Assembly (NCBI GenBank): GCA_028023455.1
Contig: JAQFVV010006728.1
Coordinates: forward strand, 62,001-126,000
From: Epiperipatus broadwayi
Taxonomy: Eukaryota; Onychophora; Udeonychophora; Euonychophora; Peripatidae
DNA length: 64,000 nucleotides
Direction of reading: 5' to 3'
Translations under genes and position numbers: made by a program
In this document: in pieces, positions 11,927 to 25,295 of the stretch
Layout of the letters: every line of letters begins with the position of its first letter
Position numbering within the stretch: the stretch's first letter is position 1
Notes under the pieces: generated by a model
Told to the model about the DNA's origin: nothing
Database searches by the model: none
Seen by the model: the letters and a program-made list of their open reading frames with translations, nothing else

Positions 11927-14830
11927 GATGAACTCTGTCTTTGTTATTTGATTTTGAATAAAAAAAACTTGGACAATTTAAATACTTAAAAAAATATAGA
12001 GATGTGGAATATCCATCCTGTATTCTAATTTGTATTTTCTTTTGCATAAATTTAATCTGAATCTGCCATAACTAAGTATTTTATTTTACATCAGTCATTT
12101 AGTACTCACATGGATTGATCAAGATAAAGTAATGTCAGATGGACTGATTAGTTGTCAAATATAGTTGTTATTTTCTGATTTTTAAAATTTTATTTGTATG
12201 ATACATTGCTATACATTTAAGCTTATTTTTTCTTTTATCTATCTAATAAACTCTCTTCCACGTATTCTTAAAATTTTTTTAAATTTATGACTTTATCAAT
12301 AATCTTGCTTTGTATTTCTATGTTTTCAGTCTGCTTTTAATTCACTTTCAGTTTTTTGATGCACTGCATCTGATTTTATCAATTGAATTTTGAATTCTCA
12401 AACATTTTCTTTTCCATGTAGATTTATTTTTCTATCTTGTCTAAATTAATTTTTTTTTAATCTCACTATATATCATACCTATCTTTTACTTTTCTATGCT
12501 ATTTTCATTATTTTTTAATCTAACTATATGTCATACCTATCTTATTGACGTATTTTTAATGTAAAAGGAGCATTTGTTTTTTATTTTTTTAAGATATTTT
12601 TTAATTTCTCATTTTATGTAATTAATATTTTATATCCATTTCTACAACGCATTTCTCCATATAGCAAACCTGGTTTGATTATGTAATCTATCATGTATTT
12701 TTATCTTTTTAATTAGCAATCTATTATAGTAATGGAAATTTTATTTAAAGACTAGAACTATTTGTTTACTATATACTTTGTTTTGAGATCAATTCATTGC
12801 AATTGTTTAAATATAATTAAGTAGCCCTTTAGTGACAGCATTTGACAATACTTTAAAGCTACATGTGATATTTCTCTTAACTCTGTATTCCTTCTTATAT
12901 CAGGAGGAATGGCTACAGAACGTATGCTAGAAAAAAAATGAATTTTTAATCAATCAAAAACTTATTTCTAAATATCTGGAAAATATAAAACTGGTTCATT
13001 TTTTTATTAATAATGATTTAAATTTTAATATCTTATATATAAAATCTATGTGAATGTTTGTTAATAAGGCTGTGACATGTTTTCTATGAATGTATCTATC
13101 TCTATAAGGTTATGTGTCAAATTCACAAACAATTAAAAAAAACATATTATGTGAAAAAAATTTTATGCAAAGGAAGTATTTCTGCCATTAATGGTTATTG
13201 AAAACACTATCAAATTCCCATATTAAATAAATTTTGTGTTAAAGATTTGCAGAGGTCCCTACTATCATTTTTTCAGGCACATAGTCTTAAAGTTATACCC
13301 TTAATAAATATTATTTTAAGTAATGAGCATGCGTTTTATAAATATAATTATTAAAAAAACTATTACAAAAATGATAACCTTTCAGGCTGACTATATTTGT
13401 CACATTTATTTATACATTATTTTAAAATCTTTTGTTTAATTTACATTAAATCTTAAAAAAATTGTTGAAGGAATTAAAATTTTTTTTACAAATATTATAT
13501 TTAATAATCTGGAATTTTTATTATAGACCAAATTTCATGCGAAGGAAGTAACTCCATCATTAATAAAACAGAATTTTTCTAGTCCATAATGCTGTCAAAT
13601 TTACATATCAAAAGGATGACTTTTCTAAAGGCCAGAAATATCTTGTTATGTAATAAATAAGAATTTACAATGATAAATGTTTTATATGTAATATAACTAT
13701 AATTAAGTTTAAATATAATTGAATAGTCCTCTAGTGAGAGCATTTGACAATTCACTTCATATAAGTGGAAGCATGGAGTTAAGAAAGGTATCTCTTTTAA
13801 CTTAAAGATATTGTCAAGTGCTGTCACTAAAGAATTGTTTAATTATATTTAAACAGTTGCAATGAGTTGACCTCAAAACATTACACATAAATATTTAGCA
13901 CTATAAGTTCTTATTATATATATAATCATCTATAATCATTATGCTAATTATTTAAATTGATTTTTCACTCAAATTTATGTTGATCTACTTTTATTTCTTT
14001 ATCATCATTTTTATTTTCTTATTAGGTATCTTTAATCATAATATTAAAAAAATTATGTCTGCAAATATATTTTTCTTTTATTCTATATATTTTCAAACAT
14101 TCAGCACTGATTGGTTAGTACTGTCTGGTTTACTTTTTCATTATATAAATACTATAATATGTCACGAATGAGTAAATTAGTGTCATCATTTGTAAAGCAA
14201 AAATAAATGAGATTCACAATTTATATTTTATTAATCCTATATGAGAATTTGAGTTATTTAATCTCACTAATGTCTGATAAAATGTTTTATTGTTTGAATA
14301 TCCTTGATGGCTTACAAACTAAAGTTTGAATTCATGAAAAATTTGAACATTTTTTTATATTGCAAGTAGGCTTTTTTTTTCAAGTAGTGAGGTTATTGGT
14401 TCATAAGTGGGTATCAAGCTATTATTAGATAAGTAAAACAGCTCATATTTTTATATCAAATATTTAACACCTACACAAGTAGTATTAATTCACTCTATTA
14501 TTTTATGGTAAATCAATATATAAGCAAACATGAATAATAAAATCATTATATGGTTTGTTGTTTAAAAGTAATATGTTAAAAAAAATGCACAACCAGAAGA
14601 TTAAACATGGCAATTTCATTAAACTGACCACAAATTGAGAATCAATTTAGAATCATTTACTTTTTATCTCTATGTACTCTTCCATTACACTTAACTGCAT
14701 AATGTATAATCATGAGTCATGAATAGATATTGGATAATGGTTCCAGTCATATTCACCAGAGTAGTTTTTAATTATTGGGCTTCATTAACAAGAATTTTTT
14801 ATATAAATTAATTTGAATAATAGAAAAGAG
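11925..14830. other. AT-rich stretch with diverged internal repeats, no gene
   Basis: No gene is recognised. A 57-bp duplication lies near 12455-12545 (TCATACCTATCTT twice). A block TTTAAATATAATTAAGTAGC followed by TTTAGTGACAGCATTTGACAA at 12800-12855 reappears inverted at 13803-13880, together with flanking GTTGCAATGAGTTGA. A third direct, shorter copy lies at 13708-13758. ATGCAAAGGAAGTA at 13164 recurs as ATGCGAAGGAAGTA at 13537. These look like remnants of an old repeat with inverted termini. Confidence 0.5.
12799..13905. repeat. Diverged inverted and direct repeats (possible old MITE-like element)
   Basis: The segment 12760-12857 matches the reverse complement of 13803-13905, giving an element-like span of about 1.1 kb. 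A third copy at 13708-13758 can pair with 13803-13850 to form an inner hairpin. No transposase frame lies between them. The arms are diverged, so this is a fossil or a non-autonomous element. Confidence 0.5.
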
Positions 14831-14836
14831 GTTGCT

Positions 14837-16026
<1,190 letters not shown>

Positions 16027-16244
16027 ACCATATAATACTAATTTGTCCAAGCACTTTACAATTGTTACACAATGCTTTATTTACCATCCTTTCTTACAGT
16101 TTACAGTTTCAATTGCCCCAGCAATCTTCTTCAAAACTTTATATCTCCTAACCTCAATGAAACTGTAAACTGTAAGAAAGGGTTGTAAATAAAGCATTGT
16201 GTAACAGTTGTAAAGTTCTTGGGCAATTTAGTATTATATGGTAA
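16027..16244. repeat. Near-perfect hairpin with 87-bp arms
   Basis: The left arm (16027-16113) pairs with the right arm (about 16156-16244), leaving a loop of about 40 nt. Paired landmarks are ACCATATAATACTAA, ACAATTGTTACACAATGC, TTTATTTAC and TTTCTTACAGTTTACAGTTTC. The two arms differ at only a few positions. This could be a small foldback or MITE-type element, or a transcribed long hairpin. I see no flanking target-site duplication. Confidence 0.85.
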
Positions 16245-19200
16245 ACCTTGTCATGTAGTATATAAAATAAAAAAGTACTTTTAAAAATTATTGAGCTATA
16301 GCTTAACAAAGTACCAATAAGTTGACTCAAATCGAGGATTAATATATCTAATCTTGAATTTAAGCATTATCTCAGAAAAATGTCCATGAAATTGTTATTC
16401 CATGCTTATCTCTTGACTTTTGGCTGTATGTGGAGTTATTACTTTGAAAACATAATTACCAACTTGCGATGTTAAAATTTAATATAGGATAGAATTTTCA
16501 TAAAAATATAGATGAAGAATTAAAAATGTTTTAAGAGAATGATTAGAGTATTTGTAGTTCTAATGTGGAGTAGATGATTTTGGTCTAGTTCCATGTGCAA
16601 ATTTAATGATATTTATCATTACATTTTGTTAAAATAAATATATAAATATTTAATTGAGTTTAAAATCTATATCTGAAATAAAAATAATATAACAATCTGT
16701 AGCTTAATAAATAATTTCTGATAACCATGACTGCATTTATTTAAAGACATTGTTATCAAATAAATGAGTGGAAATACTTTAACACTTACAGAATAAATTA
16801 TAGTTTTGATGAGGCTAAGATTGTTTTCTTTGAAAGGAATGAAATTAAAAGAAGAATTAAAGAATCTTTATTATATGACCCTGAAGCAATTAACTTGTTT
16901 AAAAGTTCTTTTAATATTGTGTGTGAGATGTAAATAAAAATTGTAAGTTATATATACTGAAACAGTATTCTTTATCAATCATATCGTTTTACCTACTGTG
17001 TTCCATAGTAGTATACTTTCCCCAGTTTAAACTCCCCAAGTTGGCATATTTTAATTAAAAGAGCTTAATAAAAAGATATAATAATATGTATATGCATGTA
17101 TGTGCACATATTTTATAAAGGCATATTTCAGATATCAACTAACTAACTTGATAAAAGGTATATAGCAAAGTATGTACGTGTATTTTACAAGTGCTTTTTG
17201 CAAATAATGTTAAATAATTTCTATAAATAAGGCAAACATAATTCTAAAGTTTAAGGTAATAAAGTTAAACATTTGCTATGTGAATTTTCACACATATTTA
17301 TATATGAAAGAAGTTTGCAAAGTTATAGATTTTAAACTTTGTTATTCTTTTTTTATTATTTTATTTAGTTCTCAAAGATGATAAATCTCTTACACTAGTT
17401 AGCTGTCTTTGCCTAAAAACAATAATTTCTAAGTTGACTGACTCATGTATATAATAAAATGTTTACCAGGTTAAAATATGTTTTTGTAAAATAATTTTTC
17501 TAAATTACAGAGGTAATGGTTTTGTTTGTAAAGGTTATAGCACACACGTAAAATAAAGATTAAAAATTTGTCTCAACTGGTAAACTAATCATGACATTTG
17601 CAGAGGAGGAGTGTGTTCTTATGAAAACCCCTGAGTGGAATTAAATTAGGTTAGATACTAGATAATTTTAACTTGTAATGCTGTCTGGAGCTATGCCTCC
17701 TCTTACAATGAAGAGCCAAGGCTAGAATGGCAATCTGTTAGTATCCACCCTTGCGGGAGATGAGTCATCAGTGATGGGAGAAGTTTGAACCAGCAGCCTG
17801 CCCAGAAATTAAAGATGAACAGATCAGCCAAGCAGAGAAGTGCCTAAAGCCATCAAAAGAAGACGCTTAGCAGAGATCAGTAAAATAATCCATTGAGCTC
17901 TGTAATAAACTCTCATTATTAATTTCTTAAATAAGTCTAAGCTAGCTATGTATAAATGTGCACAAACTTATTATTTAAACTTTCTCTATGGAATAAATTC
18001 TGCCATTAAGCTTAATTGTATCTTAATTTTCTAAAATAATGTAGGAATAACTACTTTGTAAAACTTGCATAACTCTGTTAAAGTAAAAGAACTTAATAAT
18101 GCAACTCTTGTTAAATTTAAATTATACTCTAAATATCTTTCTATCTGCAGTTATGCCTTATTATAATTTATAATATTTGTTATGAATTTATGCTATGACT
18201 TATTCAGAGAAGAGATTGATATGCAGATCCTGTAGAGGGAGGGATTGAAAGAGATGATTAGAGGCTCTCTGCAGATAATTTATAGTGTTAAAGCTCTCAC
18301 GCAGGCAATCTCCAATCTGAAACCTATTATATGTATATTAAAGATTGATTATGTATTAGCTGAGTAAAAATAGGTTTGTTCATACTAATAAAATATTTAG
18401 CTAACTAACTCAAGAGCAATATTTGAAAGCATATTTGAATTAAATAAGTAAGACCTTATTATGCTTTATTCCTCCCTAGAATTTATAATATGAACTATAA
18501 AGATTAATTATAAGCTAGATCACTTAATTAAACTCTTTCTTTAGCATGTTTGAGTATGCTAACTTATGAACTGGTATACAATAGTTTAGTGGAAAGAAGC
18601 TATAGGTTTAGTGCATTTTAAATTTAATAATGATCGATGATCATTAGTATGGCAAATGTGTTCCTTATAATGCACACTTACATGCATATATGCCTTGCTA
18701 TACATATTTGTTTATGGGGATTTGCTATAAGGCCATTCCATATTTATTTTCTGATAGCTTTTCTTAGAACTGGAACACAAGTGTCCAGATTATTCATGTT
18801 TCAAGCTAATCAGACCTCCAGAACAAAATGTTCACTTTTCATAGCAAGTTGTACGATCCACGGGAACCAATCACTGAGTTAACAGATCCCATGAGGGAAC
18901 ACACATTAGAGACACCATTTTGTTGTGGTTAATATAGCACAATAGTATCAGAAACAACAGATTCCAGTTTATTCCACCACTATTATAAATAAATTTAACT
19001 TTGATTTGAATGCACAATCTAGTTATATAATAATAATCTGTATAGAGAGCAAATTTAGGCTAACTTCGAAGTAGCTAGAGTAATTATAATTATTAATTGT
19101 CTCTCTTGCAAGTTAACCACTCACAAACCTTATAGGCATCTCATAGCATGAATTAGTCATAGTTGAACAATGCCAATTAGATTAGTTAATTATTTGTCAG

Positions 19201-20071
19201 CCAATGAACATCTAGTTTTATTTAGCTTGGAGTTAAAATAATAAAAATATAAACTATCTTTCCCTCCCAGATATATAAGTAGTCTGATAAAGTCTCTTTT
19301 GTATAGGGACAGTAGTTTAATAAGTACAAAAGATGATTAAGAGCTAAAACAATATGCCAAAAACTTTATTAGTTGGCAAAAGTAACAGAAACAAAACAAG
19401 TCATTTTTTTCAATTTGGAATTAATCTGAGAATAAATCCATTAGAGTCAAAACGTTAAGTAAAACTAAAGGTTTTTAAAAAAGTGATTAAAATTCAATTC
19501 TCTGATTCGTTTACTTCCTAGGAATTTTTTTTTTTTCCTAATGGAAATAATCATTATCTGGAATGAATATTTTAATTTATTTAAAGAACAAAAAAAAAAA
19601 CTTTTTTTTTTAAATTTATTTTAAAAAGGTTTCAATTTCCAAAGACAAAAAAATTGAATTAAAACTTCAAAATTTACAAGTAATAAAGCTTTTATAAAAA
19701 TATCTGCAAATAATTTTGTGCTCAGAGTAAGATTGTTTCATTCGTTGTTTGAATAAAGATATATATTAAACAAAAGCAGTTTTTAATTATTCATGTAACA
19801 TTACGATTTACAAGTGTCAAACTCTCCCCACCCACAATTTTGATACCATTCACTTTAGATAAATACAGTAATAATTATTAATCTTTAACTGACGTTTAAA
19901 CTTTATATGTGGGTTAGAGACAATCTCTAGTCTAGTAAATGATTAGTGTTAATCATTACTCTAATACATCTGAAGTGGATGTGACAATGTTGTGGGTGTG
20001 ATGAGTTTCACATTTCTAAATTAGAATAACAATTTACTGTTGATAAATACTCTGCATAAAATATAAAAGGT
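16245..20071. other. AT-rich stretch with scattered GC-richer islands, no recognised gene
   Basis: Two segments stand out by composition: about 17600-17900 and 18200-18330. The first ends in a CTGTAATAAACTCTC that resembles a polyadenylation context, so a decayed LTR is possible. No terminal repeat partner or coding region was found. Near 18640-18880 a plus-strand frame stays open for about 80 codons but shows no domain. Confidence 0.4.
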
Positions 20072-20140
20072 GATGTCTTAGGCCAACTAATGAGTGCTGG
20101 TTCAGCATAAAATGCACCTTAGGGCTCATTTATCTTTTAT
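20072..20140 (+). repeat. R1 repeat head, third copy
   Basis: GGCCAACTAATGAGTGCTGG, TTCAGCATAAAATG and CACCTTAGGG match the head of the tandem R1 pair at 2.4 and 2.7 kb and the copy at 23.24 kb. The copy ends soon after the TCATTTATCTTTT segment. Confidence 0.75.
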
Positions 20141-20364
20141 TTTATCTTTATTCATATGATTTTAAAGGAATGCGAGGTAGTTTGAAGGTTGTTTAATATA
20201 TTTATAATTTATTTATGCATAACAAATATATAATATAATTTATTCATTACTACCAAATATTAGTGTTTCTATTACTATTGCTTCTAAGTCTGTTGTTATT
20301 TCTAGCAGTTATAAAAATAATAATTAATTGATATCATAAGTCAATGTACATAAATTAGTGTTAT

Positions 20365-20440
20365 TAGAGGGGATTTGCACCCAGACGTTCAAGCTCTCTT
20401 TAGTCATTCACTTCATCCCATACAACCTATACACATGATC
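20365..20440 (-). repeat. R1 tail, inverted copy, tRNA-like
   Basis: The reverse complement matches the R1 tail at 23325-23390. Shared pieces are GTTGTATGGGATG, GTGAATGACTAAA, GAGCTTGAACGTCTGG and CAAATCCCCTC. Its orientation opposes that of the R1 head lying 230 bp upstream. Confidence 0.75.
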
Positions 20441-22330
20441 ATACATATATGAAAACGTTAAATGATTTCCAATATATATATATTGTAAATATCGATAAAT
20501 CTATCTATATTTTAAAAAATGTCATTTGTTATTAAAAAAAAAATCTCTTTGAGTTGATGTTTATATATGAAATATTATTATTGTTTATGGTTATTAGTTA
20601 TAGTTATTGTTTGGAGTTATTATTTTATTTATATGTTGATAGTACATCGCTGTGAATATTTAATTATTAAAGATAAATAAAGACATATAAATTGTTGATT
20701 ATAAAAAAAAGATTATTTTATTTGTAGTGATTATTAAAAAAATGCATTATTATTATTTATGTATATATACATATATTTTAAAAGCTGTCAAATAAATTTT
20801 CGATTTAATATTTTTTTTTATATGGTTAATATTTTTTTTGAATGTTAATTGTTTAAAAGAAAACATATGTAACAATGGTTTTTAAAACAGCATTTGCTGG
20901 CACGCGGAGAACAACAACAGCAACAAAAAGAAGCCATTATTATTATTAGGATAGTGATTAAACAAACAAAAGAATAAAAATTTGTTGTACTTTGTTTCTT
21001 TGAAATTGCCATTCTTAAGAATAGTGGAATAAGATAAATTTCTGTAATCAATACATAAACATGACTGGCTAATATATATATATCGCAGCCAAGGGACTGC
21101 ACCGTTTTCTTTCATTTATTCCAAAGCAGTTTAAAAAGAAAAACTAAGCAAATTTTAACACATGAATTTCATCACGTCTGAAGCCGAAATTTGATATAGC
21201 TATCTGGAATCTATAATGGTCAATCTAATAATAATCTGGAGGTAACTAAAAGTGATTAATACATTGGATTCAACATGTCAATTATTTTTTTTTTTTCAAG
21301 GAGAGAAATTTAAAAAGGAAAAATGAAGTATATATGTGCATTTGGAAACTAATAATTTTTTCTAACATGATATTTCTTCAATTCAATTTGGCTCTAGAAT
21401 GCATTCTAATATTAAATGGATAAAGAAATAAAACAATGGAATAAGTTGACTTTTGAAAGAAAAATAAACAAGTGAACTTTGAAAGGTAGTAAATAATTAT
21501 ATATATATAAATATATTTTTGAGACCGATAATTTTTTTTCACTTTTATTTTTCATTATAAAAATAAAACGTTTTTATAAATATCATTCAATTCAATTCAA
21601 GCATTTTGTTTTATAACAGCAATAACCATTTAACAGGTGTCAAAATTAACACTTAAGTAATTTAAAATCTTAAAGAATGACATATAGGTTTGGGTTGCAT
21701 ATGAGTTGTTATGTATATTTTAATAAATGAAATTTATATTTGCAAAATTTTATTATAAAAATATTTTATTATTAATTTATCTATTTTCATTTTTTTTAAC
21801 TTCATATGATAATTCTTATGCAGACCGAAACAATAATTTATATATATTTGCTGTATATAATATATAATTTTTATTTTTGAATATTTGAAAAATATAAATA
21901 TGGATTTGTGTTTATATTAATGCATACTTGTTAAGCACAAATATGTCTATATCTATTTAATATATATATTTATTGCAAGTATATATGTATATTATTTTTG
22001 TATTCGGGTTTGTATTTAAAACTATTTAAAACATTGATACTACCTAAAATTAAATCATAATATAGAAATAAAAGATGTACTATTTGTTTTATAAGTAATG
22101 CCTTTGTAAGTTATTTAAAAGAGTATTAATATTTTATTCTTATTTTTCTTTTAATGCCATATTCATTATGAAATTAATTGAATTCACAATTTTATAGAGG
22201 ATAACTTCATATTTCACTTATTGTTTAGTCTTTAAGCCACTTACACATATTATTATTCATTGATATGTTTAGATATACATAAATTTACATAATAGATGTG
22301 TATATTGGATTTAATAGAATTCCCTTTGTT

Positions 22331-22424
<94 letters not shown>

Positions 22425-22630
22425 ATTAGTTAGTCATATCAACCTTGAAAATAAATTATAAGGATAGATCTCATTGCTCTATATGATTTTAAATTTATTT
22501 CATGTATAGCTAGTTGGAAGGGCATATAAACAATTTATTTAAATATAACTGGGATAATTTTCTCTTTCTTCATTTAAATCATACAATCTATTATATTAGG
22601 ATTTCTTAACAATTGGATTTATTTAAATTA
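20441..22630. other. AT-rich stretch, no gene
   Basis: Simple-sequence-rich DNA. Small open frames near 20845-21115 on the minus strand have no domain signature and overlap one another. Confidence 0.5.
22335..22421. repeat. (AT)n microsatellite, about 43 units
   Basis: A long uninterrupted AT run. Confidence 0.98.
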
Positions 22631-22635
22631 CATAT

Positions 22636-22955
22636 ATTCCATTACATTTATCATCCAATGTTTGAAGCATTATTTTCTTCTCATATATTGATGTTCCATT
22701 ACATTTGATGTGTAATATGTTTATATGATATATTGTCCATTACATTTGGCACCACAAACTGTAGGTCCCAGTTAACTGATGATTGGTATAATGGAATAAA
22801 GATATTTTCCATTACATTTGACACGACAACGTGGTCAGCATGATATGTTTATATACATATCGTATAGTTTCCATTACATTTGGCTTTCCCAATGTTTGGA
22901 GCCTTCTTTCTTCAATTTAAATGGAATGCAGCATTTACATTCCATTACATTTGGT
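22636..22955 (+). repeat. Cluster of six CCATTACATTT motifs
   Basis: The 11-mer CCATTACATTT occurs at 22639, 22696, 22737, 22809, 22871 and 22942, usually within TTCCATTACATTTGGY. Spacings are 57, 41, 72, 62 and 71 bp. The intervening DNA shows only partial similarity between units (TATGTTTATAT, CAATGTTTG-AGC). It behaves like a degenerate minisatellite with a conserved core, or a cluster of protein-binding sites. Confidence 0.8.
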
Positions 22956-23227
22956 GCCTCAAAGTTAGGAGCCTGAAAATCTGATGGTGACATGTTCAAA
23001 ACCTTCATTTTCCATTTTTTTTGTGTGTCATACCCATGTTGAACATAAGTCAATCTGATCCAAAAATAATGGCAAATAAGAATTTTGAACATATCATCAT
23101 CAGATTTTCAATAATATAAATAACTGAAGAGATGGAGATTGGAGAGGATTGAAGGCTTCCCATTAAGGTTTGAAAATTTGCTATCTTAATATAAACCAAG
23201 CATTGATTATATATATATATGTGTAGG

Positions 23228-23395
23228 AGATGATGATTTGGACCAGCTGATGATTTCTGGTTCAGCACAAAATATGTATATTGTAAATCATTTACCTTTT
23301 TCACATGCATGTGTGGTCATGTATATCGATTGTATGGGATGGAGTGGGTGACTAAATGAAGCTTGAAAGTCTGGATTCAAATCATCCCCTCTTAT
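23228..23395 (+). repeat. R1 repeat, most complete copy, with tRNA-like tail
   Basis: The head (GGACCAGCTGATGATTTCTGG, then TTCAGCACAAAAT and TTTTTCACATGCATG) matches the R1 copies at 2.4, 2.7 and 20.1 kb. It continues into a tail, 23336-23388. There GGGATGG can pair with TCATCCC as a 7-bp acceptor-like stem, with GGATTCAAATC inside as a B-box-like segment. The fold spans only about 53 nt, shorter than a full tRNA. A tRNA-related SINE fits best; the isotype cannot be assigned. Confidence 0.6.
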
Positions 23396-24540
23396 TAGAC
23401 CTAGTTTAAAATTTAAATACTATACTTATATTAAATATTATAAATTAATGTTGTAAATTAGAGAGATTAAAAGCCAGTTATATTAGATGCTGAGATATAA
23501 AAAAATATTTACAATCATAGTATAAAAAACAATGTAAATGAATAAAGTAAAAGAATTTTTAATTCAATATAAACAAATAAAGCTTAAGCACAATTATAAA
23601 ATAGTTAACAATTAATTGTGATAGTAATAGTTCAAACTTCTTGTAAGTGCATGAATATAAGGGGATTCATTAGCTTTATTTTTAAATTTTATCTTGTTTC
23701 ATTTATTTGAACATGGATTAAAGCTTTTGAGGTATCTAATTAAAACATAAATGATATCCCACACACCAAAGATTCTAATAAAGGGAAAAGATCTCTTTGT
23801 CCATTTTTAATGAAGACTATTAAAAGGTAAAACTTTAAAATGAATCAAAAAACATATAATAGTAAAATCGAATGTGTTCTAAGATCTTTTTCTCTTCATT
23901 GAATAAAAAGTAGATAATAACTATGTTCAAAAAGAATGTTATATTAAGAAAAAGTTGTTGGTGTAAGAGTGGTTAGTTATATTATTTTTAATTAATAAAA
24001 TCAAGTATTTGGGTTCGAACTACCAGCTCTTAAATTTTTCTTTGCTGTATTTATAAGTAAAGTATAAATTATAGTTTGTAATATATATTGGCATTATTAG
24101 TTAATTTACCCAATTCCCTATACTTTATATGATTGCAGGGATATGGGGATTAGAAACGGATAACCATGTACCGAAATTAATTATTCCCGTTATGAATGTA
24201 TTTTAAATTGAGTACATTCCTATTAGTACTAATTTCATAATAAAATCTATTATTTATATAAAGACATAAATAAGAAGATTATACTTACAAAAGTATTAAT
24301 ATGTATCAAATAATAAAAAATAAAAATAAAACTATATGTACATAAAAAAGACAAAGAAAAAAAGAGTCGCAGATAATTTGAAAAAAAAAAGTTTCATTAC
24401 AATGAAAATTGATTATATATAGTATGTTACATAAGTTTTCTTTTATTTGTTAAATAATTGAGAAAAAAAAGACATTTAAACATAATAACATCAAACTTGA
24501 TCCACTATTATTGAATGCAAATATAGCTGCTCATAAAGAA
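23396..24540. other. AT-rich stretch, no gene
   Basis: One spot at about 23960-24035 has an A-box-like GAGTGGTTAGTTATA and, after an AT-rich insert, GGGTTCGAACTACCAG, a good B-box/T-arm match. It may be another decayed tRNA-derived retroposon. Nothing else is recognised. Confidence 0.45.
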
Positions 24541-24657
24541 ACAATTACAATTTTTTTATATGTCAAATGCGTTGACCGGGAAGCGAACCCGGGCCAGCTG
24601 CTTGGAAGGCAGCTATGCTAACCACTAGGCCACCAACTCATGACAATTACAATTTTT
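24541..24657 (-). mobile_element. Retroposed tRNA-Gly-derived element with 15-bp target-site duplication
   Basis: A tRNA-Gly-like sequence (24569-24639, minus strand) is bracketed by a perfect direct repeat, ACAATTACAATTTTT, at 24541-24555 and 24643-24657. On the element strand the tRNA body is followed by a short TTTGACATATAAAAAAA tail before the duplication. A target-site duplication plus an A-rich tail is the mark of LINE-mediated retroposition. The tail resembles that of the elements at 49.7 and 53.1 kb (GACACATGAAAAA), suggesting a family. Confidence 0.85.
24569..24639 (-). tRNA. tRNA-Gly(UCC)-like sequence, probably a retropseudogene
   Basis: The minus strand folds as a 71-nt cloverleaf. 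The D-arm region is GCCTAGTGGTTAGC. The anticodon stem GCTGC/GCAGC encloses the loop CTTCCAA, so the anticodon is TCC. The T arm is CCGGG/CCCGG around TTCGCTT, and the acceptor side ends in TCAACGC. Internal A and B boxes for RNA polymerase III are present. The 5' acceptor strand reads GAGTTGG where metazoan tRNA-Gly(UCC) usually has GCGTTGG, giving one mismatch at position 2. The flanking target-site duplication argues for a retrocopy rather than a resident gene, although it might still be transcribed. Confidence 0.75.
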
Positions 24658-25295
24658 AGGAAATTAAAAACAAAACAAAAAAAGCAAAATATAAATAAAT
24701 AAATCTGATTATCTTAATGGTGTCAGTAATTTGGCCAAACTAATAGGGCCAGTACTAGACTCCAAATAGAAGCAAATATATCTGCAGGTGCAAGAGTCTG
24801 GTTCTAGTTTTATATTATTTATTATTTACTAATACTATTGTAATTACTAGTACTACTTCTACTATTATCACTACTATTGGTATAATGATATGGGTTAACT
24901 TGAAATTCTTCTTGATTATTCTACTGATTAACAAATAAGAATTATTCTTAATTATAATTCTAACCAAAACTCCAAGATCTTATTACATATCAGTTATATA
25001 ATAATTTGACTATTGTAGAATTAAAATTTCCAAGTTTTTTAAATATTTCTAAAATTTGTAAAAAAAAAAAAACTGTTTCAAACAGAATGTATACTTTGTT
25101 GACTTCCATCTATGCGTTCATTGAAACCTGTTTCATTTATTAGAAAAATATAAAATATTTAGATAATTAAAATAACGGATATGTTAGAAACTATGTATAT
25201 CCTACTAAACATACTAACAATATTTAATTTAGAACTCTTATTAAATAAAAATGTTAGAAATGTAAAGTTTATACTTAATAACCAATATATATATA
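24658..25295. other. AT-rich stretch, no gene
   Basis: Contains an imperfect trinucleotide ACT/ATT region at about 24815-24890 and otherwise nothing recognisable. Confidence 0.5.

Noticed and set aside
17600-18330. Solo LTR
   Set aside because: Composition and a poly(A)-like context hint at it, but no terminal repeat partner, target-site duplication or coding relic was found.
22636-22955. Possible CRISPR array (short repeats with unique spacers)
   Set aside because: The core is only 11 bp, spacings range from 41 to 72 bp, and the genome context is eukaryotic.
24569-24639. Functional resident tRNA-Gly gene
   Set aside because: A perfect flanking target-site duplication, an A-rich tail and an acceptor mismatch point to a retrocopy, though transcription is not excluded.
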